From Acidobacteriaceae bacterium (lineage in GTDB: Bacteria > Acidobacteriota > Terriglobia > Terriglobales > Acidobacteriaceae), in assembly GCA_028283625.1 (NCBI GenBank), contig JAPWKG010000013.1:62001-126000 (forward strand): a stretch of 64,000 nucleotides of DNA, given 5' to 3'. The notes under the pieces are model-generated. The model was not told the origin of the DNA. It made no database searches and was given only the letters and a program-made list of their open reading frames with translations. Positions within the stretch are counted from its first letter, which is position 1. Each line of letters starts with the position of its first letter. Positions 48,714 to 59,036 of the stretch are shown piece after piece. Made by a program: the position numbers and the translations under genes.

Positions 48714-50117
48714 ATGTCTTTCGATTCGCTGGGCCTTGCGCCCGCGTTGCTGCGCGCCCTTTCCGAAGCCGGCTACGAAAAGCCGACCCCGATCCAGGCC
48801 GCTGCCATCCCCATGGTCATCGCCGGCCACGACCTCATGGCCGCCGCCCAGACGGGTACCGGCAAGACCGCCGCCTTCGCCCTGCCGCTGCTGCAGCGCA
48901 TCGCCAACGAAGTGCGTGGCGAAAAGGCGTCGCCCCATCCGCGCGCTGATCCTCACCCCGACCCGCGAACTCGCCGCCCAGGTGCAGGAAAACCTGCGCG
49001 ACTACGGCAAGTACCTGCCGCTCTCCAGCACCGTCATCTTCGGCGGCGTGGGCATGGGCAACCAGCTGCACGCCCTGCGTCGCGGCGTCGACATCGTCGT
49101 TGCCACGCCGGGCCGCCTGATCGACCACATGCAGCAGCGCTCGGTGAACCTGTCCAAGGTCGACGTGCTGGTGCTCGACGAAGCCGACCGCATGCTCGAC
49201 ATGGGCTTCCTGCCGGCGCTCAAGCGCATCCTCGCCGCCGTGCCGAAGGAGCGCCAGACGCTGCTGTTCTCGGCCACGTTCGCGCCGGAAATCAAGGCAC
49301 TCGCCCAGCAGTTCATGCGTAACCCGCGCGAAATTTCGACGGCACCGGCCAACACCGTCGCCAACACGGTCACGCACCGCGTGCACCCGGTCGATGCCGC
49401 GACCAAGCGCGACCTGCTGCTGCACATCCTTTCGCAGGACAGCCGCCGCCAGACGCTGGTCTTCGGCCGCACCAAGCACGGCGCCGACAAGCTGGTCCGC
49501 CACCTGGAGCAGTCCGGCATCAAGGCCGCGGCGATCCACGGCAACAAGAGCCAGAACGCCCGCACGCGCGCCCTGTCCGACTTCAAGACCGGCCGCGTCA
49601 CGGTGCTCGTCGCGACCGACATCGCCGCGCGCGGTATCGACATCGACCAGCTGCCGGTCGTGATCAACTTCGACCTGCCGATGGTCGCCGAGGATTACGT
49701 GCACCGCATCGGTCGTACCGGCCGCGCCGGTTCCACGGGTGAAGCCATCTCGCTGGTCAGCCACGACGAGTCGGGCCTGCTGCGCGACATCGGTCGCCTG
49801 CTCAAGTCCGAGCTCGAGATCGCCAACGTGCCGGCTTCGAGCCGAGCACGCCGCTGCGCCTCGACGCCGGTGCACCGCGCCCGAAGCAGGGTGGCGGCCA
49901 GCAGCGCGCGCCGCGCTCGCAGAACGGTGGCGGTGGTGGCCAGGGTCGTCCGGCGGGCAACCGTCCGGCACGCCAGGAAGGCGCCGGCGGTGGCAGTGCA
50001 GGCGGTCGCCCGTCGTCGCATCGCCCGCATGCGCACTCCGCGGCAGGTACCGGTGAGAACACCGGCAACCACAAGCGTCGTCGTACGCGTCGCGGTCCGG
50101 CCACCAACAAGGCCTGA
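48714..50117 (+). CDS. rhlE: DEAD-box RNA helicase RhlE, two frameshifts
   Basis: ATP-dependent RNA unwinding. Start ATG 48714 ([21 protein letters not shown]). Motif [27 protein letters not shown], the SAT motif in [11 protein letters not shown] and [10 protein letters not shown] are present. A fourth C in the run 48933-48936 shifts the frame after RGEKAS; a missing base near 49,831 shifts it again, and the corrected tail reads [21 protein letters not shown] and ends [14 protein letters not shown], a basic Gly-rich RhlE tail, with TGA 50115-50117. Long untranslated leader upstream (after the REPIN). Confidence 0.92.
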
Positions 50118-50142
50118 TCCGCGTGATCGCGTGGCCATGCCT

Positions 50143-50726
50143 TCAGCGGCACGGCCACGCGACCCGGTTCCTTCCCTGCGCCCTGATCTTCGCGGTGAGC
50201 ACGTGGTCTTCCCACAGCCCCTCGATCTTCAGGTAGCGCTTCGCGTAGACCCTCCTTCTCGAAACCCAGGCGCTGCAAGCAGGCGCCCGCTTCGGTCGTT
50301 GCGCGGCATGTAGTTCGCCATGACACGATGGAAATCCAATGGGCCGAATGCGTAAGGCAATGCGGCGTCGAGAGCCTCGAACATCAGGCCCTCACCTTCA
50401 TGTCGGCGGGCCATGCCATAGCCGAGATGACACGCCTGGAACACGCCGCGAACCACGTTCGCGAACGTGAAACTGGCGAGCATTTCCGACGCATCGGGTT
50501 TCAACACGGCAAACGGATACCCGCGATCGGATCGCGCGGCTTCCAGCCCGGCTTCAATGGTGAGGCGGCAGCCCTCGATCGTGTAATGCGCTTCCGTGCG
50601 CAGGGGCTCCCAGGGGCCCAGGTGCTCCCGGTTCTCGGTCCGGTAGCGGCGCAACACCTCCGCTTCCTCGACATCGAGCAGGCGGATCACCGTACGCGAC
50701 GTGCGCATGCGGATCGGCTCGCTCAT
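50143..50726 (-). CDS. RimJ/RimL-type GNAT N-acetyltransferase, two frameshifts
   Basis: From ATG 50726: [31 protein letters not shown], then [26 protein letters not shown], the acetyl-CoA loop of the ribosomal-protein acetyltransferase group. Extra bases at about 50,287 and 50,249 break the end; corrected, it reads [19 protein letters not shown] and then [15 protein letters not shown], ending at TGA 50143-50145, about 194 residues. The start codon overlaps the stop of the upstream esterase (ATGA). Convergent with rhlE. Confidence 0.85.
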
Positions 50727-51568
50727 GCGGTCAGTGCTTTCGCGTGGTGACGGAGATGGTCTTCGACAAAGCTCTGGATGAAGTAATAGCTGTGGTCGTA
50801 ACCCGGCTGCATGCGCAGCTCAGTTTCTGACCGGCGTCTTCGCAGACGGCTTCAAAGCGCTGCGGCTGGAGCTGGTTGACGAGGAAGCCGTCGGCTTCAC
50901 CCTGATCGATAAGGATCGTGCCGTCGAAACGCGCGCCCGCGGCGATCAGCTGCGTGGCATCGTATTTCGCCCACGCGGCACGATCCGCGCCCAGGTACTT
51001 CGGAAACGCCTTCTGACCCCAGGGCACGCTCGCCGGCGCCACGATGGGTGCGAACGCGGATACCGACCGGAAGCGGCCGGGATTGCGCAAGGCCAGCACC
51101 AGCGCGCCGTGGCCACCCATGGAATGCCCCATGATGCCCTGCCGTCCCATGTCGAGCTGAAAGCGTTCGGCGATGGCGCGCGGCAGTTCGTCCACGAGGT
51201 AGCTGTACATGCGGAAACGCGAAGACCAGGGGCTCTTCCGTGGCATCGAGGTAGAAGCCTGCGCCCTCGCCGAATTCCCAGTCGCCGGTGGCACCGGCGA
51301 TGCCGGTATCACGGGGGCTGGTGTCCGGCATCACGAGTGCGAGGCCCAGCTCGGCGGCAAGCCGCTGGGCACCGGCCTTGATCGTGAACGTCTCTGCCGT
51401 GCAGGTCAGCCCTGCAAGGAACCACACCACGGGCACCGGTCCGGATTCAGCCGCTGGCGGCATGAACACGGCAAAACGCATGGGGCCGCAAGACTCCGAC
51501 ACATGCGTGTAAAAGCCCTGGACGCCGCCGAAGCAGCGCTGTTCGGACACGGTCTCGATCGTCGACAT
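50723..51568 (-). CDS. fghA: S-formylglutathione hydrolase (esterase D), two frameshifts
   Basis: Second step of glutathione-dependent formaldehyde detoxification. ATG 51568 follows [41 protein letters not shown] and the nucleophile elbow [10 protein letters not shown] are diagnostic. An extra base in the G-run 51229-51232 moves the frame; the correct version reads [20 protein letters not shown] missing base near 50,820 moves it again, and the corrected end carries the catalytic His in [21 protein letters not shown] at 50723-50725 overlaps the next gene. About 281 residues after correction. Confidence 0.92.
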
Positions 51569-51714
51569 CGCTTTCCCCTTCATCAACCTGACCGGCAAGT
51601 GTAGCGCCGCCGCGACAAGTGGCTATGGCCCGCCTCACCGGGCGCCCATCGCTGCTACAATACCGCTACTGCCCGGCGCCGCTTCCGCCGCCGCGCCCCC
51701 TCTTCGAGGTCGCC

Positions 51715-53587
51715 ATGTCATCCCCCGATACAGATAACGCTCCGGCACAGCCCGGCTTCAGCGCGCTCGCTCTTGACGAAAAAGTCATGCGCGCGCTTGC
51801 CGACGTAGGCTACGAAATCCCGTCGCCGATCCAGGCCGCCACCATCCCGCCGCTGCTCGAAGGCCGCGACGTCATCGGCCAGGCGCAGACCGGCACCGGC
51901 AAGACCGCCGCGTTCGCGCTGCCGGTGCTTTCGCGCATCGACGCCCGCCCCGGCAAGCCGCAGGCACTGGTGCTCGCCCCGACCCGCGAACTGGCCATCC
52001 AGGTCGCCGAGGCGTTCCAGAAGTACGCCACCTACATGCCCGGCTTCCAGGTCCTGCCGATCTACGGCGGCCAGAGCTACGGCCCGCAGCTGCAGGGTCT
52101 GAAGCGCGGCGCACAGGTCATCGTCGGCACGCCGGGCCGCGTCATCGACCACCTCGACAAGGGCACGCTGGATCTTTCCGGCCTGCGCTTCCTGGTGCTC
52201 GACGAAGCCGACGAAATGCTCCGCATGGGCTTCATCGACGACGTCGAGAAGCTCCTGCAGGCGACGCCGCCGACCCGCCAGGTCGCCCTGTTCTCGGCGA
52301 CCATGCCGGCGCCGATCCGTCGCATCGCGCAGACCTACCTGAAAGACCCGATCGAAGTCACGATCAAGAACAAGACCACCACCGCGGCGAACATCCGCCA
52401 GCGTTACTGGTGGGTCAGCGGCGTGCACAAGCTCGACGCGCTGACCCGCATCCTCGAAGCCGAAAGCTTCGACGCCATGATCGTGTTCACGCGCACCAAG
52501 CAGGCCACCGAAGAACTCGCCAGCAAGCTGCAGGCGCGTGGCTTCGCGGCTGCCGCCATCAACGGCGACATCGCCCAGGCCCAGCGTGAGCGCGTCATCG
52601 AGCAGCTGAAGACCGGCAAGCTCGACATCCTGATCGCGACCGACGTGGCCGCCCGCGGCCTCGACGTCGAGCGCATCAGCCACGTGCTGAACTACGACAT
52701 CCCGCACGACACCGAGTCGTACGTGCACCGCATCGGCCGCACCGGCCGTGCCGGTCGCAGTGGTGAGGCGATCCTGTTCGTCACCCCGCGCGAGAAGAAC
52801 CTGCTCCGCCAGATCGAGCGCGCCACGCGCCAGCCGATCGAGCAGATGCAGCTTCCGACCATCGAGGCGGTGAACGACACGCGCGTCAGCAAGTTCACGC
52901 AGAAGATCACCGATACGCTCGCACAGGGCGACATGGGCTTCTTCCAGCAGCTGATCGAGAAGTTCGAGCAGGAGCACAACGTGCCTGCCATCGAGATCGC
53001 CGCCGCACTGGCCAAGATCGCCCAGGGCGACCAGCCGCTGCTGCTCGAGCCGCCGGCCAAGCGCGAGTACACCGAGCGTCCGCCGCGCGAGTTCGATCGC
53101 GAGCGTCCGCAGCGTGACTTCGATCGCCCGTCGCGTGACGGCGGGCGACTTCAACGACCGTCGTCCGGTTCGCGAAGGCATGCGCCAGCCGCGTCCGCAC
53201 ACCACGGAAGCCGGCAAGCGCACGTACCGCATCGAAGTGGGCCACGAGCACGGCGTGAAGCCGGGCAACATCGTCGGCGCCATCGCCAACGAGGGCGGCG
53301 TCGAAGCCAAGTTCATCGGCCGCGTCAGCATCCGTGACGACTACAGCCTGATCGACCTTCCGGACGGCATGCCGCCGAGGTGTTCACGCACCTGAAGAAG
53401 GTGTGGGTCGCCCAGCAGCAGCTGAAGATCGCCGAGTGGGACGGCACCGAAGCCCCGCAGGTCGGCAGTGCCTCGCGCCCGCAGCGCAGCGGCGGTAACT
53501 TCCGTCCGCAGGGTGGCAACGTCCCGGTCCGGGCAGGCGCACCGGTCCAGCGGCGGCAAGCCGCCGCGCAAGAAGCGCGATTACTAA
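51715..53587 (+). CDS. deaD: DEAD-box RNA helicase DeaD/CsdA, three frameshifts near the 3' end
   Basis: Ribosome assembly and cold-shock RNA helicase. Start ATG 51715. Motifs: [48 protein letters not shown]. After the core and RDFDRPSRD the frame slips at about 53,142 (extra G), 53,377 (missing base) and 53,546 (extra base). Read across, the DbpA-type RNA-binding domain (TYRIEVGHEHGVKPGNIVGA, then IDLPDGMPPEVFTHLKKVWV) and a basic end KPPRKKRDY with TAA 53585-53587 appear. Followed by a strong terminator. Confidence 0.93.
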
Positions 53588-53597
53588 GCACCACGAG

Positions 53598-53624
53598 AGG
53601 CCCCGGAAACGGGGCCTTTTTTTA
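53598..53624 (+). terminator. Terminator after deaD
   Basis: AGGCCCC / GGGGCCT stem, GGAAAC loop and seven T. Starts 10 bases beyond the stop. Confidence 0.92.
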
Positions 53625-53656
53625 TGGCTTTTTGTGAAGTGCGTTGTGGGACGCGT

Positions 53657-53742
53657 CGTGGGAGCGCGCCCTGCGCGCGACATCTTTTCGCGAACACGTC
53701 TGATTCCTCGCGAGGAGCTGTCGCGCGCAGGGCGCGCCTCAC
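53657..53742. repeat. REPIN (locus 5, both arms)
   Basis: Left arm CGTGGGAGCGCGCCCTGCGC then GCGACATCTTTTCGCGAAC; right arm CGCGAGGAGCTGTCGCGCGC then AGGGCGCGCCTCAC. It sits between convergent deaD and the small gene at 53,776. Confidence 0.87.
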
Positions 53743-53775
53743 CGCCGCAGGCGGTCCACACGTCCCGCGAGGGAC

Positions 53776-54048
53776 TTACAGGTCGCATCGACCCATGCGC
53801 TCGCGCGTGCACTGCGCACTGCGATCCCATGTGCACCAGCGCTCCTGACCGCCATCAGTACCTGCGAAGATCGCCCGGCGGCGGTCGGGGAACTGGCCAT
53901 CCTGCATCGATTCCATCAGCAGGTCCGTCAGCGCCTTTGCGCATTCGAACCATTCGTTGGCATCACTCAGCAGGTCGTCCGAATTCGCTTGCAGATTGAT
54001 GCCGAAACTTCCGCTGCCCAGTGTCCAGTAGTCCGTTTTATCGTCCAT
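53776..54048 (-). CDS. Small hypothetical protein, 90 residues
   Basis: ATG 54048 follows AGGATC at suitable spacing. MDDKTDYWTLGSGSFGINLQA is followed by an acidic helical segment (DLLSDANEWFECAKALTDLLMESM) and a Cys/Arg-rich tail ending GRCDL. The first part recalls the short DUF3077/DUF6124-like proteins, but I cannot assign it. Its 3' end lies 33 bases from a REPIN. A longer frame to 54,234 has no ribosome site. Confidence 0.5.
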   Translation of the reverse strand: MDDKTDYWTLGSGSFGINLQANSDDLLSDANEWFECAKALTDLLMESMQDGQFPDRRRAIFAGTDGGQERWCTWDRSAQCTRERMGRCDL

Positions 54049-54282
54049 TGCTTTGATCCTTTTCTCATCGCGCCCGTGTAAATGCGGGGCGCCGTGCTCG
54101 AACACGGCACCCCGCAGATCACACGGACCTGCGCTCCCACGGATGCCCGTGACCGGGTCATCCAGCGGCATGGTTGGCAAGGTTCGAAAGGCGCCCGCGC
54201 TCGTTTTCTGCAGGCAAAACCGCCCGTGCCGCATGGTTACGGCGTTATCAGAAAGTGCGTGGAGTGCGGGCGCCGCCGCGCT

Positions 54283-54384
54283 TTAACCCGGTGTCTGGGG
54301 CCTGTGGGGGCTCAGGTGGGTGCTGGGGGCGGTGTCGCGAGAGAGCGACGGGTAGATGGGTGCCGTATGATCGGTCACAGCCAT
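54283..54384 (-). CDS. Possible 33-residue ORF with a good ribosome site
   Basis: ATG 54384 is preceded by CGGAGTTGATT. The product MAVTDHTAPIYPSLSRDTAP... is Pro/Ser/Thr-rich and ends at TAA 54283-54285. No homology can be claimed; listed because the ribosome site is clear and the surrounding 560 bases contain no other gene. Confidence 0.25.
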   Translation of the reverse strand: MAVTDHTAPIYPSLSRDTAPSTHLSPHRPQTPG

Positions 54385-54610
54385 AATCAACTCCGTATGG
54401 TTGGTTAGGGTCAGCAGGTCGGGAGTGTTTGAGTCACTTCCGGCCTGCGCTTACACCGCGATGAAAAGCGACGGTTGCCTGCGATGCGTTTGTGGTCGAA
54501 ACGCAGGCAACGAAGACACGCTATCAGGCCACGTTGAAGTTGTCTGTAGGCGCCGCCCACGCCAGCGCGATATTGCGCAATCCTTCCATATATTCCGACA
54601 CGCCGCTCTT
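54385..54610. other. Non-coding or unrecognised stretch
   Basis: No convincing gene on either strand. The minus-strand peptide EGLRNIALAWAAPTDNFNV at 54,524-54,590 could be the tail of a small protein whose start has been displaced by the REPIN at 54,611, but this is weak. Confidence 0.35.
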
Positions 54611-54693
54611 CGTGGGAGCGCGCCGAGCGCGCGACATCTTTCGCGGATACGTGTGGTTCCTCGCGAAAAGTGCGCGCTCGGCGCAACTCCTAC
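54611..54693. repeat. REPIN (locus 6, both arms)
   Basis: Left arm CGTGGGAGCGCGCCGAGCGC then GCGACATCTTTCGCGG; right arm CTCGCGAAAAGTGCGCGCTC then GGCGCAACTCCTAC. The CCTG core of other copies is replaced by CGAG/CTCG on both arms, a compensated change that keeps the pairing. Its last bases form the TAG stop codon of the YkgJ gene. Confidence 0.87.
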
Positions 54694-55034
54694 AAGGCGA
54701 AGTCGGCGGGGGTGAGGGGCGGCATGCCGTGGCGTAGGCGTGCCTTGTCGCACTGCGGACTCGGCGTTCCGTTTTCCCATGCCGGTTGCAGGTCGTGGCA
54801 GGGCGATGGGCGTACGTCGTACACGCCGCAATGTGCCGCCTTCCCCACTTCACCGACCAGCGAACGGCAGCGCGGTTCGTACGCATTCGTCCCGTGCATG
54901 TTCACGCGATGCGGGTCGAGGTGTTCGGTCAGGGCGGCAGGCACGATGCCGCCGCCTGCATCCGTTTCCATCCAGTGGAACGCTACGCGGTACGTGGCAC
55001 AGCACGCGCCGCATCGCAGGCAGGGGTGTGTCAT
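54690..55034 (-). CDS. YkgJ-family cysteine cluster protein
   Basis: 114 residues. The N-terminal CLRCGACC, a central EPRCRSLVGE and the AAHCGVYDVRPSPCHDL pattern give the eight-Cys-type zinc/iron-sulfur cluster domain of YkgJ. It begins 3 bases after the metallopeptidase gene and ends in the REPIN, which provides its stop codon. Role unknown. Confidence 0.85.
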   Translation of the reverse strand: MTHPCLRCGACCATYRVAFHWMETDAGGGIVPAALTEHLDPHRVNMHGTNAYEPRCRSLVGEVGKAAHCGVYDVRPSPCHDLQPAWENGTPSPQCDKARLRHGMPPLTPADFAL

Positions 55035-55037
55035 GGG

Positions 55038-55916
55038 TCAGATGGCGCCTGCGAAGGTGTTGCACTTGCCGACATCACCGGACTCGAGCCCCGCCTTGAA
55101 CCAGTGCACGCGCTGCGCCGAGGTACCGTGCGTGAACGAGTCGGGCACCACCCTGCCCTGCGACTGTTCCTGCAGGGTGTCGTCACCAATGGCGGTAGCC
55201 GCGTTGATGGCTGATTCGACGTCGCCCGGCTGCAGCCATTTCTGACGCTGGTTCGAGTGATACGCCCACACGCCGGCGTAGCAATCGGCCTGCAGCTCCT
55301 GCCGCACGGATAGACCCGTTGCGCCTTCGAGCGACGCGCCGCGCTGGCGTGCCTGACTGACCTTGTCGAAGATGCCGCGGAGGTTCTGCACGTGATGACC
55401 GACCTCGTGCGCGATGACGTACGCACGCGCGAAGTCGCCCGACTCGTGGAAGCGCGTCTGCATCTGCTGGAAGAAACCGAGGTCGAGGTAGACCTTGTGA
55501 TCGCCCGGGCAGTAGAACGGACCCACGGCCGACGACGCCGAGCCGCAGGCCGTGCGGACTCCGCCGCTGAAGAGGACGAGTTTCGGTCGCTCGTACTGCT
55601 TGCCGTTCGCGGCGAAGATCTCGCCCCAGGTGTCTTCCGTTTCGCCGAGGATCGCGCGGACGAAATCCACCTGCGGATCATTGGCGGCAGGCGCGCGTGT
55701 CTGGGACTGGGTCTGCTGCGGGGCGCCGGTGCCGGCACCGGGGTCGCCGCCGCCGAGCAACGCGGTCGGATCCTTGAAGAAAACGAGGCCCAGGATGGCC
55801 AGGACGATCATCCCGCCGATGCCCAGCCCGCGCCCGCCAAAGGACGGACCGCCCCCGCTGCTGCCCTGCCCTGCATCTTCCACATTGTCGCTACGACGGC
55901 CTTTCTGCCAGAGCAT
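55038..55916 (-). CDS. ypfJ: YpfJ-type neutral zinc metallopeptidase
   Basis: 292 residues from ATG 55916, behind GGGAGGGAGA. A Gly-rich N-terminus precedes one membrane helix (IGGMIVLAILGLVFF), and the domain faces outwards. The zinc site is HEVGHH (170-175) with RQELQADCYAGVWAYH downstream supplying the third ligand. CGSASSAVGPFYCP holds a probable disulfide. Pairs with the YkgJ gene 3 bases downstream. Confidence 0.93.
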   Translation of the reverse strand: MLWQKGRRSDNVEDAGQGSSGGGPSFGGRGLGIGGMIVLAILGLVFFKDPTALLGGGDPGAGTGAPQQTQSQTRAPAANDPQVDFVRAILGETEDTWGEIFAANGKQYERPKLVLFSGGVRTACGSASSAVGPFYCPGDHKVYLDLGFFQQMQTRFHESGDFARAYVIAHEVGHHVQNLRGIFDKVSQARQRGASLEGATGLSVRQELQADCYAGVWAYHSNQRQKWLQPGDVESAINAATAIGDDTLQEQSQGRVVPDSFTHGTSAQRVHWFKAGLESGDVGKCNTFAGAI

Positions 55917-56024
55917 GGCATCTCCCTCCCGAGGAAGCGTCCCCCGATGAGACGCGATTCGCATGATCGCACGGACCATTACGGCTAAACTCCGCGGCTC
56001 TCCACGTGTTTTCCGGATGGTTTC

Positions 56025-56456
56025 ATGACCAGTCAGCTCCCCGCCGTCGTCACCTTGCTCACCCTGCTGCTGATGTTCGCCACCGTCTGGGCGGTGGGCA
56101 TCGCCCGCAAGCGCTATGGCATCAAGGCACCGGCGGTGTCAGGCGACCCGGCGTTCGAGCGTGCCATGCGCGTACAGATGAACACGCTGGAGAACGCCGT
56201 GATGTTCATCCCGGCCCTCTGGCTGGCGGCGCAGTACGTGGATCCGCTGTGGGCGGGCATCGCTGGCCTGATCTGGCTCGCCGGGCGCGTCTGGTATGCC
56301 GTGGCCTACCTGCGCGATGCCTCGCGCCGTGGCCCGGGTTATGCCGTTTCCATGCTGGCCTGGGTGGCCCTGATGCTCATGGCCGCTGGCGGCATGGGCA
56401 TGGCCATCATGGAGAACAACGCTTCTTCGCCCGACGACGCGTCGGCGGCGGCATAA
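56025..56456 (+). CDS. MAPEG family membrane protein
   Basis: 143 residues with four helices. FERAMRVQMNTLENAVMFIPALWL is the MAPEG signature (ERxxxxQxNxxE), shared by microsomal glutathione transferases and leukotriene C4 synthase. Likely glutathione-linked detoxification; the actual substrate is unknown. Divergent from ypfJ. Confidence 0.92.
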   Translation: MTSQLPAVVTLLTLLLMFATVWAVGIARKRYGIKAPAVSGDPAFERAMRVQMNTLENAVMFIPALWLAAQYVDPLWAGIAGLIWLAGRVWYAVAYLRDASRRGPGYAVSMLAWVALMLMAAGGMGMAIMENNASSPDDASAAA

Positions 56457-56515
56457 GGCGGGCACGGCAGGTTCCGACGGGCAGGTGGGGCTGAGCCGCC
56501 TGCCCGTGACCTGAC

Positions 56516-58099
56516 TCAGTCTTCGTCGTCGCGTTCCAGCGCCAGCACACGCACGCGCTGGATACGGGCGCCTTCCATCGCAGTGACCTCGAACTCGAAG
56601 CCATCGGCCTCGAAGCGGTCGCCGGCGGTGGGCAGGCGGCCCAGCTCCTGAAGCACGAATCCGGCAAGGGTCGAGTAATTGCCGTCGCCGGCACCCGGCA
56701 GGCGATGGCCCAGCAGATGCTCGACGCGACGCGCGTCGAGACTGGCGTCGAGCAGCCACGCGCCGTCGGGCTCGCTGACGGCCGAGGGATCGCCTTCGCT
56801 GGTTTCATCCGGGAACTCACCGGCGATCACTTCCAGCACGTCGGCCGGCGTGACGAGACCCAGGATGCTGCCGTACTCGTCGACCACCAGCGCCATCTGC
56901 AGCGGCGAGCGACGGAATTCGTCGATCAGGCGCAGCACGCTCAATGACTCCAGCACCGTGATCGGCTTGCGCACCACGCTGTCGGTTTCGGTCTCGAAGC
57001 GGCCGTTGTCGGCCAGCGTGGCCAGCAGATCGCGCGATGAGACGACGCCAATCAGTGCGTCGAGATCGGCCCGGGCCACCAGCATCCAGTGATGCGGCGA
57101 CTCGCGGGCTTCCTTCAGCAGCGTGGGCAGGTCTTCGTCGGGGTCGACCCACACGATCTCGGTGCGCGGGGTCATGATCGAGCGCACGTGGCGCTGCGAC
57201 AGATCCAGAACACCCTGCACCATCTCGAGCTCGTCCCTGCCGAAGATCGCGGTGTCGGACGTCTCGTTCCCCGAGTCCTTCTTTCCGTTGTCGCCCTCTT
57301 CTTCCGACCGGCCGCCGAGCAGGCGGAGCACGGCCTTCGCCGTGCGGTCGCGCATGATCCGGCCACCGACCAGCAGGGAGCGGTGACGGTTGCGGCGCAT
57401 CGTCTGGTTGAAGGCCTCGATCATGATCGAGAAGCCGATGGCCGCGTAGAGGTAGCCCTTCGGGATGTGGAAGCCGAAGCCTTCCGCGATGAGGCTGAAG
57501 CCGATCATCAGCAGGAACGACAGGCACAGGATGATGACGGTCGGCCGCGCGTTCACGAACTGCGTGAGCGGCTTGCTGGCGGTGATCATGAGCGCCATGG
57601 CGATGATCACGCCCACCATCATGATCGAGAGGTGGTCGACCATGCCGACGGCGGTGATCACGGAATCGAGCGAGAACACGGCATCGAGGATGACGATCTG
57701 CGCGACCGTCAGCCAGAAACTGACCCGGCGGCCCGCCTTGCCGTCGTGATCGTCGGAGGCCTCGAGGCGCTCGTGCAGCTCCAGCGTCGCCTTGAACAGC
57801 AGGAAGGCGCCGCCGATCACCAGGATCAGGTCGCGCCAGGACAGGCCGAAGCCGTTCCAGCTGAAGAGGGGTGTCGTCAGCGTCACCAGCCAGGACATGG
57901 CGGCGAGCAGGCACAGGCGCATGACCAGCGCGAGGCCGAGGCCCATCAGCCGCGCGTGGTCGCGCTGGCGGGCGGGAAGCTTGTCGGCGAGGATCGCGAC
58001 AAAGACGAGGTTGTCGATACCGAGCACGATCTCCAGCACGATCAACGTGAGAAGACCCGCCCAGGCCGAAGGGTCGGCAAGCCAGTCGAATGCGAACAT
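56516..58099 (-). CDS. TerC-family membrane protein with CBS pair and CorC/HlyC domain
   Basis: 527 residues from ATG 58099. The N-terminal 240 residues are a TerC domain ([21 protein letters not shown] and [19 protein letters not shown], with the intramembrane Asp residues). Then two CBS domains ([20 protein letters not shown] and [19 protein letters not shown]) and a C-terminal CorC_HlyC domain ([21 protein letters not shown]). Same layout as E. coli YegH/YoaE, which are linked to metal efflux. Intact. Confidence 0.93.
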   Translation of the reverse strand: MFAFDWLADPSAWAGLLTLIVLEIVLGIDNLVFVAILADKLPARQRDHARLMGLGLALVMRLCLLAAMSWLVTLTTPLFSWNGFGLSWRDLILVIGGAFLLFKATLELHERLEASDDHDGKAGRRVSFWLTVAQIVILDAVFSLDSVITAVGMVDHLSIMMVGVIIAMALMITASKPLTQFVNARPTVIILCLSFLLMIGFSLIAEGFGFHIPKGYLYAAIGFSIMIEAFNQTMRRNRHRSLLVGGRIMRDRTAKAVLRLLGGRSEEEGDNGKKDSGNETSDTAIFGRDELEMVQGVLDLSQRHVRSIMTPRTEIVWVDPDEDLPTLLKEARESPHHWMLVARADLDALIGVVSSRDLLATLADNGRFETETDSVVRKPITVLESLSVLRLIDEFRRSPLQMALVVDEYGSILGLVTPADVLEVIAGEFPDETSEGDPSAVSEPDGAWLLDASLDARRVEHLLGHRLPGAGDGNYSTLAGFVLQELGRLPTAGDRFEADGFEFEVTAMEGARIQRVRVLALERDDED

Positions 58100-58221
58100 G
58101 GGACGGCGCGGTGAGGCGCCAGATTTCCTCCTGTATGGACGAATCACTATACAGAAGCTGCATGACGGTCTGTGCCGGAAGCGCCGTTGCATTTGTCGCG
58201 GGGCGTCGGCTAGGGTGCCGG

Positions 58222-58995
58222 ATGTCTTTTGATCCCGATTTCCCGGCCACCCCGGCCCCGTTCGCCGCCAGCCCCCATCGGGCCCCGGGTGCGGTCGAAA
58301 CCCTTGTCTGCATCGTGGCTTACTTCGTCCTGCAGTTCGCCTTCGGGCTGCTGTTCGGCACGGCGGCCGGCTGGCTGGCAGCCCGCTATCCCGACATTGC
58401 GCCGCCAGCCCCCGATCGGCTGATCCTGATCATCATCCTGACCATCGCATGCGCGGCCTCGCTGATCATCAGGGTCATGACCTGGCGCTGGGGACCGCTC
58501 ACCCGGGATGCCGGGCGGCTGGGGCTCGGTTTCGTACCGCCGGAAGGCCGCTACGTGGCTATCGGCACGGCGCTGGGCATCGCCGCCCCGATCCTTGGCG
58601 GCCTGCTGACCCAGTGGATCGCCGGGGATCACGAGGTGTCACAGGCCGTCAGCGACATCGCGGCGAAGGCACACATCGGGCTGCGCATCGCGCTGTTGCC
58701 CGTGGTCGTCATCGTGGGGCCGCTGGTGGAGGAAGTGATCTTTCGCGGCGCCCTGCTGGCGCAACTCCGCGCACGGATGGGCGATCACTGGGCCATCGGC
58801 GTTTCCGCGCTCGTGTTCGGCATCGTGCACCTGCCGGACCTGGGGTGGCTCTGGTATGCGGTGCCTAACCTGGTGCTGGTCGGGGCGTTCTGCGGCTGGC
58901 TGCGGGTGCGCAGCGGGTCGATCTGGCCATCGTTCATCGCCCACGCGGCGAATAACGCGCTGGCAACGGTCGCCTGGTTTTCGGCGACGACGTAG
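58222..58995 (+). CDS. CPBP-family intramembrane metalloprotease (CAAX-like)
   Basis: 257 residues from ATG 58222, eight or so helices. The conserved motif 1 [10 protein letters not shown] (Glu170, Glu171), motif 2 FGIVHLP and motif 3 [11 protein letters not shown] are those of the CPBP/Abi protease family. Targets unknown; relatives process prenylated proteins or give bacteriocin self-protection. Divergent from the TerC gene, followed by a REPIN. Confidence 0.92.
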   Translation: MSFDPDFPATPAPFAASPHRAPGAVETLVCIVAYFVLQFAFGLLFGTAAGWLAARYPDIAPPAPDRLILIIILTIACAASLIIRVMTWRWGPLTRDAGRLGLGFVPPEGRYVAIGTALGIAAPILGGLLTQWIAGDHEVSQAVSDIAAKAHIGLRIALLPVVVIVGPLVEEVIFRGALLAQLRARMGDHWAIGVSALVFGIVHLPDLGWLWYAVPNLVLVGAFCGWLRVRSGSIWPSFIAHAANNALATVAWFSATT

Positions 58996-59036
58996 ACGGG
59001 CGACGACGGGGACGGGGTCAAGGACAACCGCCGATG

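Noticed and set aside
48835..49971. Long minus-strand frames opposite rhlE and deaD (also 51,718-53,331)
   Set aside because: Antisense shadows of GC-rich helicase genes, rich in Arg/Ala/Val/Asp with no domain pattern.
53384..53836. Small frames beginning with SRAGRAPT or RPARDIFSRT at many sites
   Set aside because: These peptides are translations of the REPIN arms, not proteins.
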